A stretch of DNA of 64,000 nucleotides from Novosphingobium pentaromativorans US6-1 (GTDB lineage: Bacteria > Pseudomonadota > Alphaproteobacteria > Sphingomonadales > Sphingomonadaceae). Both the position numbers and the translations under genes were made by a program. Shown here piece by piece: positions 19,971 to 29,284 of the stretch; position 1 is the stretch's first letter; the number at the start of each line of letters is the position of its first letter. The notes beneath the pieces were generated by a model. It worked only from the letters and a program-made list of their open reading frames with translations. It was not told the DNA's origin and did no database searches. The stretch lies in assembly GCF_000767465.1 (NCBI RefSeq), contig NZ_CP009291.1, forward strand, positions 2,329,501 through 2,393,500. Reading direction: 5' to 3'.

Positions 19971-21218
19971 GTGACGCCCGCTTCGCGCAAGATCCTGCTC
20001 GTTTCCGCTGCCGGCCTGGGGCTGTGCGCCGCCATGGTGGCAGGCCGCGGGCTGAGCCAGGTGGGTGCATTCGCGGTGCTCAATCCCGCGGTCGACGCCA
20101 CCCGGGCGCAGGAAGACATGCTGGCCGCGCGCCGCGAGGGCGATGCCGCTCGCGAGCGCGCCGAAAAGCTCGAAAAGCAGGCGCGGCAGGTAACCCAGCA
20201 GGCCGAGAAGACCGCGCGCGAGGCCGCTGCGGTCGCCGCCCGCATCCAGCAGACCGAAGCAGCCATTGCGGTACAGGCGGCGAAAGTCCGGCTGGTCGCC
20301 TCGCAGAGAGCCGAGCTGCGCGCGCGTCTGGCCGAGCGGCAGGCACCGCTGGCCGGGCTGACCGGTGCGTTGCAGCGCCTGTCGCGCCGACCGCCCCTGC
20401 TCGCCCTGCTGCGGCCGGGATCGGTGCGCGATGCCGTTTACCTTCGCGCCCTGCTCGATACGATGCTGCCCGAAGTGCAGCGCCGCACCGCCTCACTGCG
20501 CAGCGAGATCGAGCGTGGCCGGGCGCTGGAGCGCAATGCCCAGGCCGCGGCCAACGACCTGAAGATGGCCGAGGCGGAAATGCGCCGACGGCGCGGCGAA
20601 CTGGCAACCCTGGAAGCACGCCAGCGGCTGGCCAGCCGCGAGGCTACCGGCGTCGCCGCGCGCGAAAGCGAGCGCGCCCTGGCCCTGGCCGAAAAGGCCC
20701 GCGACCTGAGCGATATCGTCGACGAGATGGGGCGGCAAGGCGAACTGCGCCAAGAGCTGGCCGCACTGCCCGGACCGATCATGCGTCCGCCGCGCCCCGA
20801 GGAAGCGCAAGTGATCGCCTCCTCGCAGTTCGTCACCCCGCCCGAGGGTCTTCCCACCTACATGCTTCCCGTCACCGGCCGCGTCGTGACCGGATTCGGA
20901 GAGGATGCTCCCGGGCTCAACCGTTCGCGCGGCATCACCCTGGCGACCCGGGCCAATGCCCAGGCCGTCGCCCCTGCGCCGGGACGCATCGCCTATGCCG
21001 GGCCCTACCGCGGCTACGACCGCATCGTCATCATCGAACACAGCGGCGGCTGGACCTCGCTGATCACCGGCCTCGCCCGCCTTGACGTCGATGTCGGCGA
21101 ACGGGTGGTGGCCGGATCGCCGCTGGGCATGACAGGGCCCGGCCAGCCGCAAGTCCTCGTCGAACTGCGGCGCGAGGGCGAACCCGTTAATCCCCTGCAA
21201 TATATCCGCTCGCTATAG
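19971..21218 (+). CDS. EnvC-like murein hydrolase activator, degenerate LytM
   Basis: A 415-aa exported protein: hydrophobic N-terminal segment (about 5-30), a long Ala/Arg/Glu-rich coiled coil (about 45-265), and a C-terminal LytM/M23 domain (about 300-415). The LytM metal ligands are missing. The usual H-x3-D position reads NRSRGITLA, and HLH is replaced by VLV in PQVLVELRREGEPVNP. That is the pattern of EnvC, which activates amidases rather than cutting murein. GTG at 19971 is the start. It precedes ctpA, a common pairing. Confidence 0.88.
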   Translation: MTPASRKILLVSAAGLGLCAAMVAGRGLSQVGAFAVLNPAVDATRAQEDMLAARREGDAARERAEKLEKQARQVTQQAEKTAREAAAVAARIQQTEAAIAVQAAKVRLVASQRAELRARLAERQAPLAGLTGALQRLSRRPPLLALLRPGSVRDAVYLRALLDTMLPEVQRRTASLRSEIERGRALERNAQAAANDLKMAEAEMRRRRGELATLEARQRLASREATGVAARESERALALAEKARDLSDIVDEMGRQGELRQELAALPGPIMRPPRPEEAQVIASSQFVTPPEGLPTYMLPVTGRVVTGFGEDAPGLNRSRGITLATRANAQAVAPAPGRIAYAGPYRGYDRIVIIEHSGGWTSLITGLARLDVDVGERVVAGSPLGMTGPGQPQVLVELRREGEPVNPLQYIRSL

Positions 21219-21362
21219 TGCAGTGACGAGGATCGCTGCTTCACACCGTGCCGAGGGCCAAGGCCGCATCGCTGGCAATTGGCGCAAAGGCCCGGTAATA
21301 TGCGCGATCATGTGCCAAGACCGGCTGCGGCCGGCGTGACGAACGAGAGGCAGTCAAGCCCG

Positions 21363-22727
21363 ATGAAGATCAGATCCATCCTGCGCGCGACCATGCTGGT
21401 TTCCGCCGTAGCGGTCCTGCCGGTGGCAACGTCCGGCCTGTCGGCCGTCGACAGCCGCGTGAATCCGGGTTTCGACAAGCTGTTCACCATCTACGAACTG
21501 GTGAAGCAGAACTATGTCGACCCGGTCGACGACGACAAGCTGCTCAAGGGCGCCATCGACGGCATGCTCGCCAGCCTCGATCCGCACTCCAACTATCTCG
21601 ACGGCCCTTCGCTGCAGCGGCTCGAGACGATGATCGACGGCAACTATTCCGGCCTCGGCCTTTCGGTCGTGGAGGATGACGGCGCGGTCAAGGTGGTCTC
21701 GCCGTTCAAGGGCAGCCCGGCGGAAAAGGCCGGAGTGAAGGCGGGCGACTACATCACCCACCTCGACGGCGTGCTCTACTACGAACGCGACCTCGACGAG
21801 GCCGTGTCCAAGATGCGCGGCCCGGCCGGCACTTCGATCCGCCTGACGATCTATCGCCCCGGGCGCGACGAACCCTTCGACGTCACCGTGACTCGCGGCG
21901 TCATCGAGCTCGAGCCGGTGACCTGGGAGCTCAAGGACGACATCGGCGTCATCTCGGTCAACGAATTCTCGCGCGATGTCGGCAACGACGTGAACAAGGC
22001 GATCGCCGACCTCAAGAAGCAGGCGGCAACGGCGGGCGGCAAGCTCGACGGCCTCGTGCTCGACCTGCGCTCCAATCCGGGCGGTTCGCTCGACGAAGCC
22101 GTGGCGCTCTCGGACCTGTTCCTCGACAAGGGCGTGATCGTCTCGCAGCGCGGCCGCATCGCCAGCGAGAACCAGTATTATCGCGCCGAAACCATGTTCC
22201 GCGGCGACGTCGTCAAGGGCATGCCGGTGATCGTCCTGGTCGACGCGGGCTCCGCCTCGGCCTCGGAAATCGTGGCCGGCGCGCTGCAGGACCAGCACCG
22301 CGCTGTGGTGATGGGCGAGCGCACCTTCGGCAAGGGGTCGGTCCAGTCGTTCATCCAGCTCGACAAGAACAGCGCAGTCAAGCTGACGACGGCGCGCTAC
22401 TTCACGCCTTCGGGCCACTCGGTGCAGGAAGGCGGCATCGTGCCCGACATCAAGGTGCCGCAGATGTCCGATCCCGATGCAAGGGCCCGCGCCGAACGGG
22501 CAGTGCGCGAATCCGACCTGCGCGGCCACCTGATCAACGAGGCCGCGCTTGAGGACAAGGACCTCGAGAACGACAAGATGGACGATCCGCGCTTCAAGGT
22601 TTCGGCCGAGGAGCTGAAGGAAAAGGGCATCGACGACTTCCAGCTTCACTACGCGATCGCGACGCTGCAGCGCACCGCCGGCAAGCCGGCGCTCGCAACC
22701 AATGCGCCATCCGACAAGAAGAACTGA
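21363..22727 (+). CDS. ctpA: Carboxyl-terminal processing protease, S41 family
   Basis: A periplasmic serine protease of 454 aa. Parts in order: signal peptide (about 1-27), a conserved IYELVKQNYVDPVD region, a PDZ domain (about 85-170, GLGLSVVEDDG...GSPAEKAGVKAGD), and the S41 catalytic core with LRSNPGGSLDEA, catalytic serine in DAGSASASEIV, and lysine in GKGSVQS. Such enzymes trim periplasmic proteins, including murein hydrolases and their partners. That fits the EnvC-like gene immediately upstream. ATG at 21363 is chosen because it starts the signal peptide. Confidence 0.95.
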   Translation: MKIRSILRATMLVSAVAVLPVATSGLSAVDSRVNPGFDKLFTIYELVKQNYVDPVDDDKLLKGAIDGMLASLDPHSNYLDGPSLQRLETMIDGNYSGLGLSVVEDDGAVKVVSPFKGSPAEKAGVKAGDYITHLDGVLYYERDLDEAVSKMRGPAGTSIRLTIYRPGRDEPFDVTVTRGVIELEPVTWELKDDIGVISVNEFSRDVGNDVNKAIADLKKQAATAGGKLDGLVLDLRSNPGGSLDEAVALSDLFLDKGVIVSQRGRIASENQYYRAETMFRGDVVKGMPVIVLVDAGSASASEIVAGALQDQHRAVVMGERTFGKGSVQSFIQLDKNSAVKLTTARYFTPSGHSVQEGGIVPDIKVPQMSDPDARARAERAVRESDLRGHLINEAALEDKDLENDKMDDPRFKVSAEELKEKGIDDFQLHYAIATLQRTAGKPALATNAPSDKKN

Positions 22728-22755
22728 GCGGGCCGGACACGGGAAAGCTGAACAT

Positions 22756-23262
22756 ATGACCGTCGCCGTCGCCACGCCCTTGCGCGCCGCCCGCCTGCTT
22801 GCGCTCGCCATTCCGCTGGCTTTGCTGGGCGGCGCCTACCTCAGCCAGTACGGCTTCGGCCTCTACCCTTGCGAGATGTGCTGGTGGCAACGCTATCCGC
22901 ACATGATCGCGATACCGTTCGCCCTGCTTGCCTTTTTCTGGCGACCGGTCGCGCCGCTGGTGGCGATCGCCGCGCTGGCAGTGCTCGTTTCAGGCCTGAT
23001 CGGCGGCTTTCACGCCGGAGTCGAGTATGGCTGGTGGCATGGCGTCACCGCCTGCACCGCCAGCGTGTTCGACGGCGGCGGCGATCCCCTTGCCGCGATC
23101 ATGAAGGCCCCGGTGATCCGCTGCGACGTGGCGCCCTGGGACCTGTGGGGCATTTCGCTGGCGGGCTGGAATTTCCTCATTTCCACCGGCGGGGCCCTGC
23201 TTGTCTTCACGCTGATCGCGATGAACGGCAAAGTACAGCTCACGGCGCCCGAAAAGGTATAA
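22756..23262 (+). CDS. dsbB: Disulfide bond formation protein B
   Basis: DsbB reoxidises periplasmic DsbA by passing electrons to quinone in the inner membrane. The 168-aa product has four hydrophobic segments. The first redox pair is in PCEMCWWQRYPH, and the second periplasmic cysteine pair is in TACTA and IRCD. No dsbA is in the window. It lies between ctpA and coq7, the latter a ubiquinone-synthesis gene. Confidence 0.88.
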   Translation: MTVAVATPLRAARLLALAIPLALLGGAYLSQYGFGLYPCEMCWWQRYPHMIAIPFALLAFFWRPVAPLVAIAALAVLVSGLIGGFHAGVEYGWWHGVTACTASVFDGGGDPLAAIMKAPVIRCDVAPWDLWGISLAGWNFLISTGGALLVFTLIAMNGKVQLTAPEKV

Positions 23263-23284
23263 GGCACAAGGTTTGGACACAGGC

Positions 23285-23809
23285 ATGGACGCGAAATCGG
23301 AACGCAACGCCCGGATCCTCAGGGTCGATCAGGCCGGCGAATATGGCGCCACGCGCATCTACGCAGGCCAGCTCGCGGTCATGGGTACCCGCGCCGAGCA
23401 TTCGAGCGAGATCGCCGGCATGGCCGAGCAGGAAGCCGATCACCGCGCCCGCTTCGATGCGATGATCGCCGAGCGAGGCGTGCGCCCCACCCTGCTCCAG
23501 CCGGTGTGGTCCGTCGCCGGTTATGCGCTGGGCGCGGCAACCGCACTGCTGGGCCCCAAGGCCGCGATGGCCTGCACCGCCGCAATCGAAACCGAGATCG
23601 ACCGCCACTACACCCAGCAACTCGAAGAGCTGGAAGGCGACGACGACACTGAACTGCGAGAGACGATCCGCGAATTCCGCGATGACGAGCGCGAGCATCG
23701 CGACGCCGCACTGGCCGCCGGGGCCGAGCAGGCGCCCGCCTATCCGCTGTTGTTCAACGCCATCCGGCTGGGCTGCCGCGCGGCCATCAAGCTGTCCGAG
23801 CGCATCTGA
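23285..23809 (+). CDS. coq7: Demethoxyubiquinone hydroxylase
   Basis: Coq7 is a di-iron monooxygenase that hydroxylates 2-polyprenyl-3-methyl-6-methoxy-benzoquinol late in ubiquinone synthesis. Ferritin-like ligands are visible: DQAGEYGATRIY, EQEADH, then AIETEIDRHY and DEREHRD. The 174-aa length suits the short bacterial form. A TTG at 23273 has better-spaced AAGG (8 nt) and would add four residues, so the start is uncertain. It sits 22 nt after dsbB. Confidence 0.93.
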   Translation: MDAKSERNARILRVDQAGEYGATRIYAGQLAVMGTRAEHSSEIAGMAEQEADHRARFDAMIAERGVRPTLLQPVWSVAGYALGAATALLGPKAAMACTAAIETEIDRHYTQQLEELEGDDDTELRETIREFRDDEREHRDAALAAGAEQAPAYPLLFNAIRLGCRAAIKLSERI

Positions 23810-23929
23810 CGCTTCGCAGGAGAAATTGATCCGCGTCAGGGCTTTCTTCCTGGCTTCACCTACCGTTCAAGGCCGGTCTGGCCTATATCCTGACCGATAA
23901 CGATCAATCCGATGCATGGAGCATAACCG

Positions 23930-24526
23930 ATGGCCCGCCTCCTGACTGCCGCCGCAGCCCTCGCCGCCCTTTCCGCGGGCCTGACTTTCGCAGCCGCTCC
24001 TGCCACCGCGCAAGAGGACGATGGCGAGAAGGTCAACCAGGTCATCGTCTTCGGCGACGATCCCTGCCCCGAATCGTCGGGCAACGAGATCACCGTCTGC
24101 GCGCGCAAGGCCGAAGCGGAACGCTACCGCATTCCCGAACCTCTGCGCGGTGTGGATTCGCCCAAGTCCGAAGCCTGGACCAACCGGGTGGAAGCCTACG
24201 AAACGGTCGGCGCGTTCGGCACGATGAGCTGCTCTCCGGTCGGCGGCGGTGGCGCGCTAGGCTGCACCCAGAAGCTGATCGACCAGGCCTATGCCGAGAA
24301 GGCCAACGCCTCCGACGTGAAATTCAGCGAACTGATCGCACAAGAACGCGCCAAGCGGCTCTCGACCATCGATGCCGAAGCGGCCGCGCAGCAGAAGCGG
24401 GTCGAGGCGGCCGAAAAGGCCTATCTCGAGCAGAAGCAGCGCCAGCAGGCGGAAACCGATGCCGCCGAAGACAAGAGCGGCACCGCGACCATTGCTACGC
24501 CGGTTGATGAATCCGAAGACAAGTAA
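23930..24526 (+). CDS. Conserved exported protein of unknown function
   Basis: A 198-aa protein with a clear signal peptide (ALAALSAGLTFAAAPATAQ, cleavage about residue 28). The most distinctive part is VFGDDPCPESSGNEITVCARK, then ERYRIPEPLRG. Two further cysteines (MSCSP, LGCTQ) suggest two disulfides in the periplasm. The C-terminal third is a charged Ala/Glu/Lys/Gln helix. GGAG lies 8 nt before the ATG. The pattern looks like a conserved sphingomonad protein, but I know no function for it. Confidence 0.7.
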   Translation: MARLLTAAAALAALSAGLTFAAAPATAQEDDGEKVNQVIVFGDDPCPESSGNEITVCARKAEAERYRIPEPLRGVDSPKSEAWTNRVEAYETVGAFGTMSCSPVGGGGALGCTQKLIDQAYAEKANASDVKFSELIAQERAKRLSTIDAEAAAQQKRVEAAEKAYLEQKQRQQAETDAAEDKSGTATIATPVDESEDK

Positions 24527-24571
24527 GCGCGGCCGGTCCGCCCTTCGCGGCGGGCTGCGGCGTCGAACATG

Positions 24572-24601
24572 AAAAAGGCCGGGATCGCTCCCGGCCTTTT
24601 T
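24572..24601. terminator. Bidirectional rho-independent terminator
   Basis: AAAAAGGCCGGG pairs with CCCGGCCTTTTT across a short ATCGCT loop. A-rich and T-rich flanks on both sides let it serve the plus-strand exported-protein gene and the convergent fabI. Confidence 0.88.
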
Positions 24602-24635
24602 ACTTTTCGGTTCGCGTTCCGATCTTGCCCGAAAC

Positions 24636-25439
24636 TCAGGTCAGGGCAATGTCGGGAGCATCTTCCTGCTTCATGCCCACGACGTGGTAGCCGGCATCGA
24701 CATGGTGCGTCTCGCCGGTCACGCCCGAGGAGAGGTCCGAGAGGAAATAGAGGCCCGAACCGCCGACGTCCTCGATCGTGACGTTACGGCGCAGCGGCGA
24801 GTTCAGCTCGTTCCACCTTAGAATGTAGCGGAAATCGCCGATGCCGCTGGCAGCCAGCGTCTTGATCGGACCGGCCGAGATCGCATTGACGCGGATGTTC
24901 TGCGGGCCGAGATCGTTGGCAAGATACTGCACCGAAGTTTCAAGCGCGGCCTTGGCCACGCCCATGACGTTGTAGTGCGGCACGACCTTTTCCGCGCCGT
25001 AATAGGTCAGTGTCAGGATCGAGCCGCCATTCGGCATCATTTCCACCGCCCGCTTCGTCACCGCGACGAGGCTGTAGGCGGAGATGTTCATCGTCATCAG
25101 GAAGTTTTCAAGGCTGGTATCGACGTACTTGCCGCGCAGCTCGCTCTTGTCCGAAAAGCCGATGGCGTGGACGATGAAGTCAATCGTGTCCCAGCGCTCG
25201 CGGATCTGGTCGAAGCACGCGTCGACCGCTTCCATGTTCGCCACGTCGCATTCGACGAGAAAATCGCTGCCAAGGCTTTCGGCCAGCGGCTTCACGCGCT
25301 TGGCGAGTGCTTCCCCCTGATAGGAGAAGGCCAGCTCGGCGCCGTGTTCATGCAGCTTCCTGGCAATGCCCCAGGCCAGCGACTTATCATTGGCTAGGCC
25401 CATGATCAGGCCGCGTTTCCCCTGCATCAGACCGGTCAT
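24636..25439 (-). CDS. fabI: Enoyl-[acyl-carrier-protein] reductase (NADH)
   Basis: FabI carries out the last reduction of each fatty-acid elongation cycle and is the triclosan target. The 267-aa SDR-fold enzyme has the nucleotide motif GLANDKSLAWGIA near residue 14 and the FabI-type active site Y156-x6-K163 (HYNVMGVAKAALE). It overlaps the upstream YihY-family gene by 4 nt (ATGA), so the two are likely translated from one message. Confidence 0.96.
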   Translation of the reverse strand: MTGLMQGKRGLIMGLANDKSLAWGIARKLHEHGAELAFSYQGEALAKRVKPLAESLGSDFLVECDVANMEAVDACFDQIRERWDTIDFIVHAIGFSDKSELRGKYVDTSLENFLMTMNISAYSLVAVTKRAVEMMPNGGSILTLTYYGAEKVVPHYNVMGVAKAALETSVQYLANDLGPQNIRVNAISAGPIKTLAASGIGDFRYILRWNELNSPLRRNVTIEDVGGSGLYFLSDLSSGVTGETHHVDAGYHVVGMKQEDAPDIALT

Positions 25440-26467
25440 TCGTGTTCATCCTGTACTTCGTTATCGTCCTGGGCCGAGGACGCCCGCGCCCGCCTGAGCA
25501 ATTCGCGCTCTTCCGGCGATTCCGCGAGCGCCGCATTGAGTTCGGCGCCCACGACCATCCCTAGTCCGACAAGCCAGAAAAAGAAAAGCGCGATCATCAC
25601 TCCGGCGAGACTTCCGTAAGTCAGATCGTAAACGAAGAAATTGCGCAACACCTGCGGGAGCAACCAGACGACAAGCAGCCACCAGACGGTAACGAGCGCG
25701 GCGCCGGGCCACTTGGGATAGATCCCGCGCTGGTAGGCCCGCGGCGTCAGCAGGTAGAAAAGCGTGTAAATTGAACCGAATAGCGTGGCGGTCGAGATCG
25801 TGCGCGAGACCATGATCTGGTCGATCACCGAATCGAGGCGGGGAAACAGAACCAGAAGGACTTCCTCGATCGCCCCGATCAGGACCTGCGATGACAGCGA
25901 GACCAGAAGCAGGATCACCGAGCCGAAAATCAGACCGGTGGAAAACAGGCGGTAGCGCCAGAAGGCCCTGTCCTTGGCCATGCCGTAGGCGCGGTGGAGA
26001 ATGTCGCGGATCGTCTCGATCAGGCTGGTCGCGGTCCACAGGCCGAACAGCCCGCCGACCCAGAGCAGCCAGCCATGCCGGGCCGCCACGACGTCGCGCG
26101 CGACCGGGTCGATCACTTCGGCCACGCGCGGTGGCACCGCGATCAGCAGGGCATCGATCGAAGCGTCGAGGCGACCCTGCTCGCCAAGCGCCGAGAAAAT
26201 GGCGGCCAGGGCGATGAAGAAGGGAAACAGCGCCAGCAGGGTCATGTAGGCAAGGTTGCCGGCGTGGATGAAGCCGTCGTGCCACGCCCCCGACAAAACC
26301 CGCCGCAGGACGGCGAAAAAGCGCGATCCGGGCCCGGCCCGGCGCCGCAGCTCATCCTTGATCCGGTCACGCCGCCGTAGCGCCTCGCGCCGCCGGGACT
26401 CTGGCGAGAGGTCCGCCATGACCCGGTCCAGCGGGTCATCCTGTTCTATAGGCTGTTCGACCTGCAC
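25436..26467 (-). CDS. YihY/BrkB family inner-membrane protein
   Basis: A 343-aa membrane protein with about six hydrophobic segments between residues 60 and 310. It has typical YihY features: AGNLAYMTLLALFPFFIALAAI, the GLWTATSLIETIRDILHRAYG stretch, and TYGSLAGVMIALFFFWLVG. The hydrophilic termini are charged. The family was once called ribonuclease BN or BrkB in error; its function is unknown. The GTG at 26467 follows the DnaJ gene by 24 nt; an ATG at 26419 is an alternative start. Confidence 0.88.
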   Translation of the reverse strand: MQVEQPIEQDDPLDRVMADLSPESRRREALRRRDRIKDELRRRAGPGSRFFAVLRRVLSGAWHDGFIHAGNLAYMTLLALFPFFIALAAIFSALGEQGRLDASIDALLIAVPPRVAEVIDPVARDVVAARHGWLLWVGGLFGLWTATSLIETIRDILHRAYGMAKDRAFWRYRLFSTGLIFGSVILLLVSLSSQVLIGAIEEVLLVLFPRLDSVIDQIMVSRTISTATLFGSIYTLFYLLTPRAYQRGIYPKWPGAALVTVWWLLVVWLLPQVLRNFFVYDLTYGSLAGVMIALFFFWLVGLGMVVGAELNAALAESPEERELLRRARASSAQDDNEVQDEHE

Positions 26468-26491
26468 CGGGCAGTCATAGGTCCTGGGCCG

Positions 26492-27451
26492 TCACACGCC
26501 AAGTTTGCCGCGCACGTCACGGTTGTCGCGCCAGCCCTCCAGCCGCTTGGCAAGGTCGCTGTCGTTTTCCGGCAGTACGATCTCGAGGGTAATGAGCTGG
26601 TCCCCGCGCGATCCGTCCTTGCGGCTGAAGCCCTTGCCCTTGATACGCAGGACCTTGCCCGAGCTGACCCCCGGAGGGATCGAGAGCATGACCGCACCCG
26701 ATGCCGTGGGTGCCTTGACCTTGGCTCCGGCGATCGCCTCGTCCAGCGTGATCGGCAGATCGATCCGCAAGTCGTCGCCGTCGCGGTGGAAGAACGGGTG
26801 ATGCTGGATATGCACCGTCACGGTCGCATCGCCGGGGCCGCCCGGCCCCTGCTCGCCCTTGCCGGCAAGGCGCATCTGCGTGCCTTCCTCGACTCCGGCG
26901 GGCAGCTTGAGGTCGATGGTCTTGCCATCGGAAAGGGTAATGCGCTGGTCCTTGCGTTCGGCCGCGTCGGTCAGCGAGACGGAAAGCCGGTAGGACACGT
27001 TGGCACCGCGCGGCGCCCGCCCGCGACCTCCGCCCATTCCTCCCATACCGCCCATACCGCCCATACCGCCGGCGCCGCCGCGTGGGCCGCCACCGCCGAA
27101 GATCCCGCCGAACAGGTCTTCGAGGTCAATGCCGTCGTTGCTGCCGAAGCCTCCGCCGAAACCGCGCTGGCCGCCCGGTCCGCCGCCGAAACCACCGCCC
27201 GGGCCGCCGAAGCCGCCCATCGTCGGATTGCCGTCGGCATCGATCTCACCGCGATCGAACTGCGCGCGCTTGGCCTTGTCGGAAAGCAGGTCATAAGCCG
27301 CGGTGACCTGGCTGAAGCGGTCAGCGGCCTTCGGATTGTCCTTGTTGGCGTCGGGATGAAACTCCTTCGCAAGCTTGCGATATGCGGACTTGATGTCCTT
27401 CTCGCTCGCCCCGCGCGAAACGCCTAGAATGGTATAAGGATCTGCTGCCAT
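26492..27451 (-). CDS. CbpA-type DnaJ co-chaperone
   Basis: A 319-aa J-domain protein without the zinc-finger domain, hence class II (CbpA/DjlA-like) rather than DnaJ itself. Residues 1-70 form the J domain with the HPD motif in [11 protein letters not shown]. Residues 75-145 are a Gly/Phe/Met-rich linker with repeated GGM units. The C-terminal substrate-binding beta domains occupy about 150-315 ([25 protein letters not shown], then RIKGKGF). It would stimulate DnaK ATPase. It precedes the YihY and fabI genes on the same strand. Confidence 0.92.
   Translation of the reverse strand: MAADPYTILGVSRGASEKDIKSAYRKLAKEFHPDANKDNPKAADRFSQVTAAYDLLSDKAKRAQFDRGEIDADGNPTMGGFGGPGGGFGGGPGGQRGFGGGFGSNDGIDLEDLFGGIFGGGGPRGGAGGMGGMGGMGGMGGGRGRAPRGANVSYRLSVSLTDAAERKDQRITLSDGKTIDLKLPAGVEEGTQMRLAGKGEQGPGGPGDATVTVHIQHHPFFHRDGDDLRIDLPITLDEAIAGAKVKAPTASGAVMLSIPPGVSSGKVLRIKGKGFSRKDGSRGDQLITLEIVLPENDSDLAKRLEGWRDNRDVRGKLGV
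27033..27068 (-). repeat. 9-bp tandem repeat in the DnaJ linker
   Basis: Four copies of a 9-bp unit (three exact CCCATACCG and one CCCATTCCT on the plus strand) encode the Gly-Gly-Met repeats of the J-protein linker. Copy number could vary by slippage without shifting frame. Confidence 0.75.
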
Positions 27452-27689
27452 GGTGACATTTAGCTAGGTGTCCAATTGGATTACGGCAAGCGCTGTCTGT
27501 GCGGCAGCGTCTCTGGCGACTTTCCCACGGGGGGACAGGCCGCTATTGGCATTCCCATGCCAAGCATTGCGCGCCCCGATTGTCCCCGATCAAGGCAGGA
27601 TGCCCTCGCTTGCTCCACAAGGACCGGGGCAACCCCGACCGCAATCGTCGCAGCGGCATTCGTTGAATTCAACCTGACAGGATATTTCC

Positions 27690-28316
27690 ATGGAAGCTGA
27701 ACAGGCCCGCGAGGTCATCCCCCACGGCGACCCCTTTGCGCTGTTCACGGCCTGGTACGACGAGGCCCGCGAAACCGAGCCCAACGATTCCAATGCCATG
27801 GCCCTGGCCACCGCGACGCCCGAGGGCCTGCCGTCGGTGCGCATGGTCCTGCTCAAGGGCTACGGCCCGGATGGCTTCGTCTTCTACACCAACGGCCACA
27901 GCCGCAAGGGCCAGGAGATCGCCGCCAACCCCAACGTCGCGCTGCTGTTCCACTGGAAGAGCTTGCGCCGCCAGATCCGCATCGAAGGCCGGCTCCAGCC
28001 GGTCAGCGATGCCGAGGCCGACGCTTATTTCCACTCGCGCGCGCGCGATTCCCAACTGGGCGCGGTCGCGTCCGACCAGTCGGCCCCGCTCGACAGCCGC
28101 GAGACCTTCCTGGCCCGCTACGAAGCCGCGCGTGACAGGTTCGCTCATGGCGAAGTCGACCGCCCGCCGCACTGGGGCGGCTTCCGGGTGGTGCCCAGCG
28201 CCATCGAATTCTGGCATGATCGCCCCTATCGCCTGCACGAGCGCCGCCGTTTCGTGCGCGATGTCACGTCTCATGGCCATGCCGGTGCATGGTCCAGCAC
28301 CCTGCTCTACCCGTGA
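27690..28316 (+). CDS. pdxH: Pyridoxamine 5'-phosphate oxidase
   Basis: PdxH uses FMN to oxidise pyridoxamine or pyridoxine phosphate to pyridoxal phosphate. The 208-aa protein has the family length. Its motifs are SVRMVLLKGY and FYTNGHSRKGQEI (FMN-binding region), FHWKSLRRQIRIEG, and the C-terminal signature EFWHDRPYRLHERRRF. It ends with the usual P after a hydrophobic tail. The next gene starts 10 nt later, with GAGG overlapping the pdxH stop. Confidence 0.95.
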   Translation: MEAEQAREVIPHGDPFALFTAWYDEARETEPNDSNAMALATATPEGLPSVRMVLLKGYGPDGFVFYTNGHSRKGQEIAANPNVALLFHWKSLRRQIRIEGRLQPVSDAEADAYFHSRARDSQLGAVASDQSAPLDSRETFLARYEAARDRFAHGEVDRPPHWGGFRVVPSAIEFWHDRPYRLHERRRFVRDVTSHGHAGAWSSTLLYP

Positions 28317-28326
28317 GGTCCAGCAC

Positions 28327-29274
28327 TTGAGCTTGAATCACGATCACGAATCGGCCGGACTGAACCGCAGCGCCGCTCTTGCCAGCATCGGCGCGGCGTT
28401 TTTCCTTCTGGCGCTCAAGTCGTGGGCCGCGTGGTCGACAGGCTCGATCGCGATGCTCGGCAGCCTTGCCGACACCACGCTCGACCTCGTTGCCAGCTTG
28501 GCCACGCTCCTGGGCGTGTGGATCGCATCGCAGCCCGCAGACGACAAGCACCGCTTCGGCCACGGTAAGGCCGAAGCCATCGCCGCCCTGTTCCAGATCC
28601 TGCTGATCTCGATCTCGGCACTGGGCATCGCCACCCGCGCGATCGAGGAATTCCTGTCCGGCGGGCGGGTCGAAGCAGCCGACATGGGGATCGGCGTCTC
28701 CGTAGTGGCGATCGTGGTCACTTTCGCGCTGCTGTCCTGGCAGCGCTACGTGATCCGAAAGACCAAGAGCCTCGCGATCCATACCGACAGCGTCCACTAC
28801 CAGTCGGACCTGCTCCTCAACGTCGCCGTGATCGCAGCGCTCGTGCTCGACCAGTACGCGGGACTGCGCGGCGCTGACCCGGTGTTCGGCCTGGGCATCG
28901 CCCTCTGGCTGGGGTGGGGCGCCTGGAACGCTTCGAAGGCCGTGCTGAACCAGTTGATGGACCACGAATGGCCAGAGGAAAAGAAGCAGCGCGTGCTGGA
29001 GCTGATTGCCCACAATCCCGACATCAGCGGGGTCCATGACCTGCGCACGCGCGTTTCGGGCAACAAGCACTTCGTGCAATTCCACGTCTGGGTCGACGCC
29101 AACATGACCGTGCGCCAGGCCCACCGCGTGATGGACGACATCGAGGGAACCATTCACGCCGAATTCCCCGAAGTGGAGATCCTGATCCACACCGACCCGG
29201 ACGGCCTCGTCGACGAAGTGGGCAGTGCGGGCAAGGACGTCCTGCCCCCTATCCGCGTCGAAGCCACGAAATAG
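28327..29274 (+). CDS. Cation diffusion facilitator (CDF) transporter
   Basis: A 315-aa inner-membrane divalent-cation/proton antiporter (FieF-like). About six hydrophobic segments lie in residues 15-210, with metal-site aspartates in LADTTLDL, the conserved HRFGHGKAEA, and HTDSVHYQSDLLLN. The cytoplasmic domain has SGVHDLRTR and HVWVDANMTVRQAH. No initiating ATG fits; TTG at 28327 has GAGG 8 nt upstream, overlapping the pdxH stop. The metal (Fe, Zn, Co or Cd) cannot be told from sequence alone. Confidence 0.9.
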   Translation: MSLNHDHESAGLNRSAALASIGAAFFLLALKSWAAWSTGSIAMLGSLADTTLDLVASLATLLGVWIASQPADDKHRFGHGKAEAIAALFQILLISISALGIATRAIEEFLSGGRVEAADMGIGVSVVAIVVTFALLSWQRYVIRKTKSLAIHTDSVHYQSDLLLNVAVIAALVLDQYAGLRGADPVFGLGIALWLGWGAWNASKAVLNQLMDHEWPEEKKQRVLELIAHNPDISGVHDLRTRVSGNKHFVQFHVWVDANMTVRQAHRVMDDIEGTIHAEFPEVEILIHTDPDGLVDEVGSAGKDVLPPIRVEATK

Positions 29275-29284
29275 GCGGCCTGCC

